Shown piece after piece: positions 45,174 to 55,740 of a stretch of DNA of 64,000 bases (within the stretch, counting starts at the first letter, position 1; each line of letters begins with the position of its first letter). Origin of the DNA: Congeria kusceri (Eukaryota > Mollusca > Bivalvia > Myida > Dreissenidae); the NCBI GenBank assembly GCA_027627225.1, contig CM051033.1, positions 6,292,801 through 6,356,800 of the forward strand. Reading direction: 5' to 3'. A model generated the notes under the pieces. The model did no database searches. It saw only the letters and a program-made list of their open reading frames with translations, and had not been told where the DNA came from. The position numbers were made by a program, and so were the translations under genes.

Positions 45174-46348
45174 TCTACATTCAAATTTGACACAAGTCAC
45201 ATGAACAAATTATCAGCCTATTTCAATAACCGAACGGTACCTAATTATTGTCTCACATTTTGTATGAAATTTTCTTTTAAAATTTTTAATACATAAAGCA
45301 ACAGATACAATCAGTTCAACAAAGTAAAACAATAACGTAACATATTTGTTATTCTGTCGTTTCAGGTGAGGCCCATCTACGACGTGGTAACAGCTCGCTT
45401 CAGGAACACGTACACTCCGGATTGCAACATCGTGGTGGACGAAGGTATGGTGCCATGGAAGGGACGACTACGGTTCAGACAGTACATCCCAAACAAGCCC
45501 GACAGGTTTTGAGTGAAACTCTATGTGCTAAGTGAAAGCAAGTCAGGCTACATGTGTGACTTTGACATTTACACAGGAGCAGATTACGACCCCGATCCTA
45601 ATGCCGAGGACAGCCGTTATGTGTTGTGCCATGCTTCATGAGGTATCACACTCTTGTGAACTACAAGATTGAAGACTCTGACTGAAAGTGAAACTGCTGA
45701 GCACTGTTTTTGTTGTGTAACAAAATGAACTTTATATGGAGTATAACCAGTACATATCATAACACACCTGTATTTACCTGTAATTACCTTGCATACCTGT
45801 TAATAATGAAATAATCAAATCTTTAATAAATACAAACAAATATTAAACAATTATTTGATGTAATGATGCTCTACAGAGTAAACTGGGTATTTTGTAATAT
45901 GCATTGTTCAAGAAAAATGTTGCTACTCTTTACCAATAATGGACAGTCAAAACAATTTACCTGTATTGTTAATTAGGCAGTATTTTTGTCTATTTTATGT
46001 CAAAATTTAACAATTACAAGCTGTTTGTTGTACTCTGACATTGTTTTATTATTTATTAAATAAAAAAGAGAGATTTCTAATAATAAAGCTAATAAAATCG
46101 TTAATTTGTTGAATTTTACCTGTATTTATAAGTTTATCTCACCTGTACTGGTGTAAAAATAACGACAGGTGAAAACAAGTTGCGTCAAAATGTCCGTCTT
46201 TCAATTACCTACACATATTATATAGGTTTTATATATCAAAGATAAACATATAATGGTGAAAATGAAGGTCAACTAACATGACTGTAAAACCAGGAATTCT
46301 CCAAAAAATAATCAGTACCAGGCTGCTGATAAGCCAAATACATATTCA
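45174..46348. other. piggyBac 3' remainder
   Basis: From the pogo right edge to the piggyBac right TIR. Apart from exon 2 of the dead transposase (45,366-45,611) it is AT-rich and non-coding, with scattered CAGGTGA/TTACCTGT motifs (for example 45,775-45,790 and 46,120-46,170). Confidence 0.6.
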
Positions 46349-46360
46349 GCGCAGTAAGGG

Positions 46361-47965
46361 TTAAGAGACCGCTGCCATTGCTTCGCAACATAAGAACTTG
46401 CCCTTGAAAAGCCTGGTACATGTTTTGCATGTGGACAATGTTACAACAAACATCAATCAATATTTTTTTGTCTCCCTGAATTCCGTCAATGCAGCGTTTG
46501 TGCAATATTGATTATTGATTATTTAAGTTGGTCAATAGCTGTTGATAGCAAATGTTTACTTGTTACGTATTCTCGACTATAAATAAAAGTTGTCTTCTCT
46601 TCTTTTGATAAAATTGGAAACATGGCTTTGTGTGTGCGTATGCAATCTCTTGAGAAGCAGAGATAATGCTGTTTGTATTGGCCTTGAAGTCAAATTTGGA
46701 CAATGTTCCAGATCAGGAATGTTGAATGGCCAATGTCTAGAAAGTAATTTGGTGGGTAGTTGCAAATTATAAATTCTAGGACCAAAAGGCTGAGAATTTA
46801 AGAATCCCTGAATATTTTATTGTTCCCATATTTTGTATAAACTCATAAACATAGGAAGTATTCACTTATATATTATATTGTTTTTTCTATACCTATAGTT
46901 TATATTTTAACACAAATTAAGTCAGTGTAACTTTAATCCTTTTTCAATGAAATGCTACCTTGTTTTAAAAATCAATTCCATATTTATGGTGAAACGCAAA
47001 ACAAAAACGTAACAAGTGTAAAAATCACAAAGCAGTAGCGTATGAGTAGACGATTAATTGTCGCCCTTGTGCAATTAAACTTTCGATTTACGTAAGTTAC
47101 AATGCGTTCTGTTTGCAGGATACCAATAGTCTGGTTATGCTTGTCCATATTTAAGCATGCCATAGAAATTTCACAGGATTTGGATGATATAGCGAACTGA
47201 AAACACAGAATCTATTGCAACGAAAACTTGAACAGAATTTGTGCATTATTATGTTCACTGTACAAGAGGTAATCGAGTTTTGGCGGGCTATTCGGTACTG
47301 AATGATACGGTTTAATAGTAAGCATGAATTTGATCTTGCATGTGTAAGGCTATGCTCTTTAATTCGATACTTGTAAATTAAAAATCTAATAAAAAATAAT
47401 GTTTTTAAAGATAGGTTTAAAAGTGGATACTTCCTTTTTTGTTTTGACTATGTTCTCTGTGATTTTCATTTTTACACATGTTTTTTTGTGTTTTACCATA
47501 AAAGTGGAATTGATACAGAAAAAAATGTTAGCATTTTATTGCATTCTGATTCAAGTTACATTGATTTTTTGTTAAATTATTAAATACAGGTATCAAAACA
47601 CAATAAGATATATAAGTGGCTACTTTTTTTTTTCTCAGTATATTAAATTGATGAAAATTGTACCTTTCCATTTTGCACAATTAAAATAGTTAGGCCAACA
47701 AATAATTTATGTGTTTCGGGCAACCTGACCCCAAAGTTTCTAGTGGCGATTGTTTGCAGTGAAATCCGTATTTGTCAGATTTAAGATCATTTTCATTTTA
47801 TTTTTTTTACCAAAATGTGTCTTAAAAAAAGTAAATCCTGACCCTACCTAACTTTTTTTGAGACCGTTGCCCGAAAAACACAATTTGTTTGACCTTACTT
47901 AGCAATCAGACGTTTGCCTTTATAATAAGTATCACTAAACTTGTTGAAACACTTATCAATAAGAC
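46361..47965 (+). repeat. host locus, paralogue 1 (right of piggyBac)
   Basis: GAGACCGCTGCCATTGCTTC, CTTGCCCTTGAAAAGCCTGG, ATCAATCAATATTTTTT, GGCCTTGAAGTCAAATTTGG and ACAATGTTCCAGATCAGGAA recur, diverged, at 55,835-56,480. GCAATCAGACGTT..ATAATAAGTATCACT..CTTGTTGAA at about 47,900-47,955 recurs at about 56,660-56,705. No coding sequence was recognised. The left part of the same paralogue is at 40,225-40,993 (and copy A 30,716-31,483). Confidence 0.85.
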
Positions 47966-47970
47966 TATGT

Positions 47971-48058
47971 TGTCTCACACCTAATCAGAAAGTGCTCAGT
48001 GTATTGAAATTGTTTGTCTCACACCTAATCAGAAAGTGCTCAGTGTATTGAAATTGTA
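47971..48058 (+). repeat. 44-bp exact tandem duplication
   Basis: The unit starting TGTCTCACACCTAATCAGAA occurs at 47,971 and again at 48,015. It lies just upstream of the candidate exon at 48,144. Confidence 0.92.
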
Positions 48059-48143
48059 TGAATTCTACATTTATTGCAGTTCAATTAACTATGAAGTTGG
48101 TTATTTTGTATTTGATGTATACGATGTTTCCCTGTTATTGCAG

Positions 48144-48255
48144 AGTACTGAGGGCTACACCTCAGATGTCACCTGTACATGTGACTTGAACTTGGAAGGA
48201 CCGCCCAGTGACGAGTGCTTTGATGGCTGCCACCTGCATCCAAACAGCACCCAAG
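48144..48255 (+). CDS. candidate internal exon, Cys-containing, unrecognised
   Basis: The acceptor TTTCCCTGTTATTGCAG and the donor CCCAAG|GTTAGT bound 112 nt (37 codons plus one base). It encodes STEGYTSDVTCTCDLNLEG and PPSDECFDGCHLHPNSTQ, with four cysteines (CTC and CFDGC) and an NST sequon, as in a secreted or extracellular domain. The exon is more GC-rich than its flanks. I do not recognise the family and found no neighbouring exon with matching phase. The 149-codon frame starting at 48,281 lies just past the donor and is listed separately as unsupported. Confidence 0.5.
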
Positions 48256-48280
48256 GTTAGTAGAATATGAGAACTTTTAT

Positions 48281-48730
48281 ATGCAATATCTAACAGTATA
48301 TTCACACACTTTTCCAGGGATGGCGAACTCTCGTATTGCCTTACTTGTCTGTTTTTGGCAAATGATTTGTGCTGATTTTATGTACCGTACAGTATTTATA
48401 AGTAATTGTGGCAAGTTTTATCTTGCCCGTATATGCTCTGGGACAAACTGGGCAATACAGACAATTGATTACGCAATCCCTGTTTCTATAGCTGTGAACG
48501 AATTAATAACCCTGAGTGGGGTGAAACTATTTCAATCAGCGTATAGGAAGATAAAAATTAGGTTATCATTCCCTCTATCAGGGCATCACATGAACAATCT
48601 CATGTATAAAAATCACCTGACAGTGAGAGTAAAGGTTCAATTTAACAATCACAGGACGTCTAGGATCGTCGTCCACAATGATTGTGAAAATGTCGGAGGT
48701 CAGATTAATGACGCAAAATATTTATCTTAA
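48281..48730 (+). other. 149-codon open frame, coding status uncertain
   Basis: Long for DNA of this composition. It starts MQYLTVYSHTFPGMANSRIA and shows no signal peptide, domain, repeat or Cys pattern I recognise. It begins 26 bp after a good splice donor, so it would be intronic to that gene. Its length alone is the evidence. Confidence 0.2.
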
Positions 48731-49046
48731 AAGTTAGATAGTGATGAAACGGCTGTAAACTAGTCATCTGTGTACTAAATAAAGCAGATTCTGGACTGTG
48801 ATTTTCGATATATCAGCATGAAATGACCGATGTATGTCACAGGTATGATAACAATAAAGGGCCATTAAACTTTTTATTCCTAAGGCTATGTATCATTTCA
48901 TTCATACATTTAGAATGAAAGATTAATTTGTGTTATGTTGGTCTAGGGATGTGTTCACAGATTGGCAAATTGAAAAATTTCTAAAATTTTGTCATAGAGC
49001 CCAAAAAGAACAAATATATATAATCAAGCAAAATAGCACTATAGAG

Positions 49047-50261
49047 TTTTTTTAGCTCAACTTTACGAAGAAAGGGCAAGCTATTCAACTCGCGTCCGAG
49101 CTAGGTTAAAGTTTTTCGGTAAGCCTGTTTATCAGGAATGGCTTGAGAGATTTCATTCAAACTAAGAACACTTATTCCCTGTATTAAAATGAACTCATAG
49201 GCCAAGTTTGGTAACTCTAGTTTGACATTTGTCAAAATTATGGGCCTTTTTACACTTAGAAATTTCACATATAAGCTGTATGGACAGGTTTAAGTTTTTC
49301 GGTAGGCTAATTTCTCAACTTTTTGTTTCCGTTCTCTTAACTCGAGAACGGATTATGCTATTGTAATGACACTTCAAACATAGATACCTTATGGGATTTC
49401 ATATGGGGTCGGTTGGATCAAGGTCACTGTTACTAAAAATAGAAAAATTGTTTTCTGCTCAATTATTTGAACACGCATTGAGATATTTTAATGAAACTTT
49501 ATAAATATATACCCTATGTTGAGACTGCGCTTGGGATTGCATATGGGATGGGTGGGGTCATGGTCACTTTAACTAAAAATTGAAAAGCTTTTAGCTCAAT
49601 AACTTGAGAATGCATTGAGATATTTGTATTAAACTTTATACATGCATGCTTTATAGCGAGACCTCCCTTGGGATAACATATGGGGTGGGTGGGGTCAAGG
49701 TCACTGTTACTAAAAAAAGACAAATGGTTTCCGCTCAATAACTTGAGAATGCATTGAGATATTTTAATGAAACTTAATACATACATACCTTATATTGAGA
49801 CCTCACTTGCGATTGCGTATAGGGTCAAGGTCACTGTTACTAAAATAGAAAAATTCTTCGCTTGATAACTTGAGAAATCATTGAGGTATTTTAATGAAAC
49901 TATACAAAGATGCCTTATATCGAGACCTCGCTTGGGATTGCATATGGGGTGGGTGGGGTCAAAGTCAGTGTTACTAAAAATAGAAAAATGGTTTCTGCTC
50001 AATGACTTAAGAACACATTGAGATATTTTAATGAAACTTAATACATAGATGCCTTCTGTCAAGCCCTCGCTTGGGATTGCATATGGGGTGGGTGGGTCAA
50101 GGTTAAGTTTACCATTACTAAAATTTTTACTGATGTGCTGACTTGTATGCATTTCGTTTGAAAATTTGGTTTTCATAGAATTTCTTTGTTTCTTGTTTTA
50201 GAAAAAAAATGCCAGTAACTCTGACAAGCACAAGAAAAGTCGAGGGCTGTCCTCTCTTGTT
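49047..50261 (+). mobile_element. TTTAGCTCAACTTT-type element with ~140-bp monomers
   Basis: The 5' end is TTTTTTTAGCTCAACTTTACG, GGCAAGCTATTCAACTCG. About six monomers follow, marked by ACTTGAGAA.GCATTGAGATAT, GAGACCTC.CTTGGGATTGC and GGGTGGGGTCAAGGTCACTG. The 3' end is a hairpin GAGGGCTGTCCTC followed by TCTTGTT. It shares its 5' end with 34,131 but its monomers with 29,325. The minus-strand frames of 90 and 128 codons at 49,514-50,176 are translations of the repeat. Confidence 0.78.
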
Positions 50262-50386
50262 ATGAAAAATCATCAATTGAAATGTATAAAAAGTTTTCCA
50301 TAACGCTTTTCAGCACTAGTTTGGAAAACACGTGGATCACTTACATAGCGTTAACAAATCACTACCGTGACTTTTAGTCAGAATAG

Positions 50387-50450
50387 CCCAGTGGTTGGAC
50401 CGTTTTTTATCGCAGCGGTCATTGGTTTGAGTCGAAGGCAAATCTTTTAA
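50387..50450 (+). repeat. tRNA-like SINE fragment
   Basis: TAGCCCAGTGGTTGG (A-box-like) and GGTTTGAGTCG (B-box-like) are at tRNA spacing. The arms do not fold as a complete tRNA. A T-rich stretch follows. Confidence 0.45.
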
Positions 50451-50582
50451 TTATTCTTTTTTCTTTATATTATTTTTTTTTTGGTTAGTCCATCTGCTTA
50501 ATGTTTTGCAGTTTTGATATTCAATGTCATTTTTCAAAAATGAGAAAACATGTGAAAAAGACCCCTTAAAATGCATAGCACT

Positions 50583-51726
50583 CAGGGATCATCCTAGCCC
50601 AAAATTTTAGGGAGAAGTGACTTCTCCATTTGCTGAATTCAGGGAGAAGTTTATCGATAACTGACACTGGCGCGTAAAGCAGCTATTTAGCCAATCAATC
50701 AGTTGAATTATGTATAACTAATTAATTACTACAACCTGTAGTAGTGAAAGTTTTATTGGCATTAGAAACAGTATTTAAAAAAACAAGCACTCATGTTTAT
50801 GTTTATGACAATTGATACTTACAAATTCATAAGACAGTCACTGGTTTCCTTTAAAATAATGTCATGATAAAAAGAGTAAATGTTACAATGTTGCAATGTA
50901 AATTATTAACGCCCTTGATATTTCTCCTAATAACGCTACATGTTATACATCGCTCAGGACAAGTACGGGTATTGTACACCACTTGGTTGTCAGTAAGCTG
51001 CACGTGGAAATCATGTCGAATAATTTTCCCGCCGTTAGTCGGCGTCAGAACAAAGAAACCACTGGAGAATGAAATAACGTTGTAATGGTGTCGTGTGTTC
51101 AATGCTTTTGTTTGGATGACGTCATTTACTACAAAATGGAAAATTATCCGTTACTTTTCACACGCGGTGTTTGTTACGATTGTGTTAATTACGGAAATGG
51201 AAAATAATTGATCAGTGTATCTTTTTGTTTTAATTTTAAATTAAGCGAACAGCAAATATTCATAGCCTGAATATAAGTTCTTTTACAGTACGTAAAACGG
51301 TTATAATAACTCTGAATGGCTGTAATTTCTAGTATAAACCGGTTGATCATATCGCCCAGTGTGCACTCGCTTTCTTGGTTCACGACAGCCTGTGCTAATA
51401 ACAGATTTACGTTGAAAGCAAGTAAGCAAAGTTGGGAACCGCAATTGGAATAACCTTAGCCGATTGGTTGATTGATTAACACAATGCCAGGTCAGTGATG
51501 TGAAACAAACTTTCCCACGCTGTCAACAGATCGATTACGGATAATTGAAGCATCGTAATCTCCACAATCAGATAAACCATGACAGTAGTGGGCAAAATAT
51601 TACAGGAATAACCATTAGTATTGAACATTTTCGGCGATTATGATTTCTCTTTGATCAGATCACAGGGCGAAGTCAGACACCATAGGGCGACGATTTCGCC
51701 CATATCGCCCTCTAGGATAATCCCTG
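50583..51726. mobile_element. 1,144-bp hAT-like non-autonomous element
   Basis: The ends CAGGGATCATCCTAG and CTAGGATAATCCCTG are inverted repeats with one mismatch. Near the left end is a palindrome GGGAGAAGTGACTTCTCC, and near the right end GGGCGACGATTTCGCCC. No transposase frame is seen; the overlapping 73- and 83-codon frames on opposite strands at about 50,860-51,100 have no family features. No clear 8-bp target duplication. Confidence 0.7.
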
Positions 51727-53338
51727 CTGCACATCCTGACCACCTCATTACTAATTTTATTAAAAACCATAGCACTGCAAAATTTTGAAATAATGTTAAA
51801 GGCAGAAGACAATGTGTTATATCCACATCGGTTGTATATAGATATTAGTAAGCAATTGTAAGTGAAACACATATCAGGACATTTAAAGTTTTATTTATCA
51901 AGTCAAATATGAAAATGGTCCCTTTAAATGACCGTCGCATGCTACTTTATATATGTGCCACCTTATTAGGACAATTATCTTTCTATATCTCAATAACTAA
52001 GTGATTTAAATCATTGTCTGAGTGTTTATCATAGAAATCGCGATGCAGACAGATACAGTTCAAAGTTGTTTGATTAGTTGACGTGTTCTAAATTCATATC
52101 AATAGATACATTTACTTGTGCACAAACAATATAGGCCTCTCCTGAAACGAGGTAATCTTGCTCTGAAAGGCTTTTCTTATGCGCATGTGTACTGGAAGAA
52201 TTTTACTCTCTGGAGCCTATATTCTGGCTGATTGATTGACATTGTATTTTCAAATACCAGACAATTTATTTTGAGCAATTTAATCACAAAATACCAGCTG
52301 AAAGCATTTTCATATTATATTGCTGACCTGTATATTAAATGGACTGAACTCCAGATGGTCCAGTTGTAAAAACAAAGAAAATTGTCTTCCATAACTTAAA
52401 ATGTCACTTTTTAAAATTTTTGTTGACTGTGCGCGACTTTAAAGTTATTGGGCAACCCCCATAGTTAAGTCTACCAGCAAGTCTGAAGAATTTGACAGTT
52501 TATCAACAGTTAACAAAAAACTCCCAAAGACGGCTTTTAAATGCACTACTGAACCAAATAGGCAGTATTATTGGATAGATGGATAATTTTTACATCTAGT
52601 TAGCATACTTATGAAAAAATACGGTCTAAAACACTTCTCAATTACTGTTTCGTTACTAAAGAGTCGAGGAAATCATTTGTCAAATGAGAATCTCACGGGA
52701 TTTCACGGTCATGTGACTTTTTATCTATTTTTAGAAACAGAACATGTGCTGTAACTTTTGTCAAACACAGCCTGAAACAAAAATGACATTTCCTGGATTT
52801 TTAATTCACTGGTGATTGTTTTGTGAACACACTATAATTTTAATACCTAGTAAAAGAATATTAGATTGAACATCACTATCACCAATATTGATACAATATA
52901 TTTGCTGGTTAGACATTAGAAATTGAACAAAAATAATGCATTACGGAAAACGAAAACCATGTTAGCAATTTGAGAACGCGAAAAGGTCAAGGACGATCCT
53001 AAAATATCCAAATGAAAATCTCTTAGTCATGTGATGAAACAACAACGGCGGCCTAATTGTACATTGTGTGCTGATCAGAGTTTCGATTCTCAAAACAGGC
53101 ACAAGTCAAAAGTTTATATTGACTTACCTGTCTATGTAGTGAGTTCCTCCAGAATTTTCAAAATCATGGATTTATAGCGTGACATAAATATGTTACGACT
53201 CTGGTTGACTTTCGAAACGGGGTTGGCTTCAGCGAACAGGTCTAGTAAGTACTATATAAACTGTTCGCTGAAGTTTCTTTAGCTAATATGGCCATGGCAT
53301 GGGACCTCATTCTATTGGTACAGCTACACGTTTAGCTG
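51727..53338. other. AT-rich DNA, no feature seen
   Basis: No supported exon, repeat or terminal structure. Confidence 0.45.
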
Positions 53339-53499
53339 ACCAAAAGGCATAGACTAGAGGTTTAGATTAGCAGTAACTTATTAAGCTGATCAAATATTGA
53401 GATAGACTGTAATGACAATGCGACATAGAACAAATGCTCACATGCATTCCATGTGAGTCACTTGCACATAAGCACCCCAAATTCAGTATCAAGTCATTA

Positions 53500-54350
53500 G
53501 GGCCCCGCAAATTTTTTGCGGGGTGCCCTATAGTTATCACCCTGTATGTCCGTCCGTCCGTCCAAATTTTTCATGTTTTTCTTTCATAACTTCAAAACCG
53601 TTTCAGCTATTAAATTGAAACTTCATGGGTGGATAGATCTCATTAAGGATAAGTGCAGTGAACAAGAACCATTACTCTGCACTTCATGGTTTTGGAGTTA
53701 TTGCCTTTTGTTAATTTTTCATACTTCGTTTTTGCCTGGAGCATAACTCTTAGACTATAAGAGGTATTAACTTGAAACTTCATAGGTGGATAGATCTTAT
53801 TGAGGAGAAGTGCAGTGCACAAGAACCGTTAATATGCAATTAATAATTCTGGAGTTATTGCCTTTGTTAATTTTTCATTTTCAGGCGTAGTCAACTTTTG
53901 GTTTCAGCTCTCTAACTTGAGAACGAATTGAAATATTTTAATGAAACTTCATCCATAGATACCTTATATCCAGACCTGGCTTGTGATTACATAGGGGGTG
54001 GATGGGGTCACTGTCAAGGTCACCGTTACAAAAAATAGAAAAAGGGTTTCTGCTCAATTACTCTAGAACGAATTGAGCTATTGTAATTCAACTTCATACA
54101 AAGATACCTTTTATTACTAATTAGGGCCCCGCAAATATTTTGCAGATGTGGATTTTCTTGAAACTTGTCTTCATTGTAGAGGGTAATGTGTAGTTGAACA
54201 GTTTGTAAAGATGGGGACTGAATTTTTATTAAAAAGTACATATATTTTCATTTCCTATAATTACTTTCAAAATTGACTGACCCCTACCTTCAAACATGCT
54301 ATCAATCGGGGCCGGCTGTCACCCATGTGACAAAGTTGCAGTTCTTGCTT
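53500..54350 (+). mobile_element. hairpin-ended element, GGGCCCCGCAAA type
   Basis: The 5' end is a strong hairpin (CCCCGCAAATTTTTTGCGGGG) and a TCCGTCCGTCCGTCC run. The interior has ~150-bp monomers (TTGAAACTTCAT.GGTGGATAGATCT, AGTGCAGTG.ACAAGAACC) and one monomer of the GAGAACG..GGGGTCA type. The 3' end is GTCACCCATGTGAC (hairpin) then TTCTTGCTT. A second copy of the 5' end (AGGGCCCCGCAAATATTTTGC) occurs at about 54,123. It interrupts paralogue 2 where paralogue 1 reads TTATTCATTGTAATTG. Confidence 0.75.
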
Positions 54351-54519
54351 AATTGTAATTGATCCGTGAAGTGTGTATACAATTGCTTACAAAACTTCGA
54401 AATGTTGCAAGAGGACCTGTTTAAATAGTGAAATAAAAAAAACAAAAAACATTAAGAACATAAAGTGAAAATAACATGTATATTTATCACTACTAGGTGC
54501 ACCCATAATAAGGCTAAAA

Positions 54520-55740
54520 AAAATAATGATTTGTTTCTCAGGCAGCGCCGCAATGTTTTCTAATGGCCCGCAACGATTTTTATTTAATGCAAAAAACAAA
54601 TTAATAAACTATTTTTTGACGATCGCACCCTGGGTTTGAAGGAGCAGTCCAGAAATATGTAAATAAAAAATAACACTTTGCAGAAAGTGTTTTTTATGTA
54701 CATGTTACCTAACAAAATACAAAAACTAACTATTGAAATCTTTGAATTATCAATATTTGGGTAACTTGCTATCGTCTATTTTCTGTATGCGATAACTGGT
54801 GATAACTCTTGGGCAAACCCACATGTTTATTACAGGATATTCCGTTCGTACCAAGTGCTTTTGAACAATGCCTTTCATAAATAAGAAACAGATTTTGGAC
54901 GAATAAACACCATAAACATTCATAAGAACTATTTACTAAAATTACAATGTATTGATTTACATCCCATGGACAGCGGCTTAAGATTAAACATATCCGCATT
55001 TTAAGACACGGAAGAAGAGTTACCCGGTAGGGATTTCGGTATTTCCGGTAACTTTCTTCCTGTCAGATTTAAATTATATAAAGCGGATATACACAAATTG
55101 TGAAATACTTCGTAAATTTTGAAAAAAAAAGAGTCATGTTCGATTGGGAACCGTTACAAATATCGTCTATTTGTTGACTTAAACTTTTGTCTCGTAGATG
55201 CTTTTGCTTGTGTAATATGTAACATTCCATTTTTTTAAAGAAAGTACGTGTCAATATTAGTCATTTGGAAACAAACAAAAATGCCAGCTGCATTGACATG
55301 TGTTGATTTTTCTTTCCGAAAATTATTGGTGATTTATTGCAAATAATTCCCGTTTTTAACATAAAAAACAACATGAATAATGAAAAGTTAAATTCTATAA
55401 ATAGGAGTATTTTAATGCTGATGGTATATCAATTTGAAGGCACTTATGTTTATTATGAACATTCAAACTGATTGCCTTTTTTTCAAACTGATTGCCTTTT
55501 TACGTCAGCTTCCATAAATGTCCGTTTGTGATTAATAAATTTATATTTAGAATTTTATAAAAAAGGGATGCTCACGTTGTTATTAAAGCTTTAAATTGTC
55601 TTTGATGTGCACTTATTTACTTGTTTTAATAAGCCATTACATAGTGCCAATAGAAAAGAGTAGGAGAACAAAATAAAATAATTACTTAAAAAAAAAAAAA
55701 ATTCCCCCTCCCTCATGATTTTTTGGAAATTGTGCCTGAG
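54520..55740. other. AT-rich DNA, no feature seen
   Basis: An 18-bp direct repeat (CAAACTGATTGCCTTTTT, twice from 55,463) and a small hairpin (AACACTTT-GCAG-AAAGTGTT, about 54,672) are present. No gene was supported. Confidence 0.5.

Larger units (their letters stand above)
41263..45611 (+). pseudogene. piggyBac transposase (PGBD-like), interrupted and truncated
   Basis: Exon 1 is 41,263-41,892 (210 codons). It has an acidic N terminus (NSDSDCDFEEFEGFDEQD) followed by a typical piggyBac core start: FETNRYFAQQ, EIRKFLGMTIVMGLVDKPAL, YWSTDKLVCTPEF and MPRDRFLSLLSFLHLADN. It ends DPLYK at donor AAG|GTGTGT. Exon 2 starts at 45,366 after TTTCAG in the same phase with VRPIYDVVTARF and continues NIVVDEGMVPWKGRLRF and QYIPNKPDRF, which holds the first catalytic Asp in VDEGM. 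A TGA at 45,510-45,512 replaces the residue expected after RF. Homology then resumes (VKLYVLSESKSGYMCDFDIY) to about 45,611 and is lost. The regions for the other two catalytic Asp residues and the Cys-rich C terminus are missing. It is therefore a dead transposase gene; its 3.47-kb intron holds a whole pogo element. Confidence 0.93.
40994..46360 (+). mobile_element. piggyBac-superfamily element, 5,367 bp with nested pogo
   Basis: It is flanked by TTAA on both sides (40,990-40,993 and 46,361-46,364). The terminal inverted repeats are CCCTTACTGCGC (40,994-41,005) and GCGCAGTAAGGG (46,349-46,360). TTAA targets and CCC-starting ends are the hallmark of piggyBac. The element carries a two-exon, broken transposase gene (41,263-45,611). 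Removing the nested pogo element (3,158 bp plus a duplicated TA) leaves about 2.2 kb, a normal piggyBac size. The uninserted paralogue at about 55,825-55,845 reads CATAAGAGACCG where this locus reads GGTTAAGAGACCG. The 5' subterminal region has several CGGGAAC/GTTCCGGG motifs. Confidence 0.93.

Noticed and set aside
49514..50176. Minus-strand frames of 90 and 128 codons
   Set aside because: Their internal repeats match the DNA monomer period; they are translations of a repeat array.
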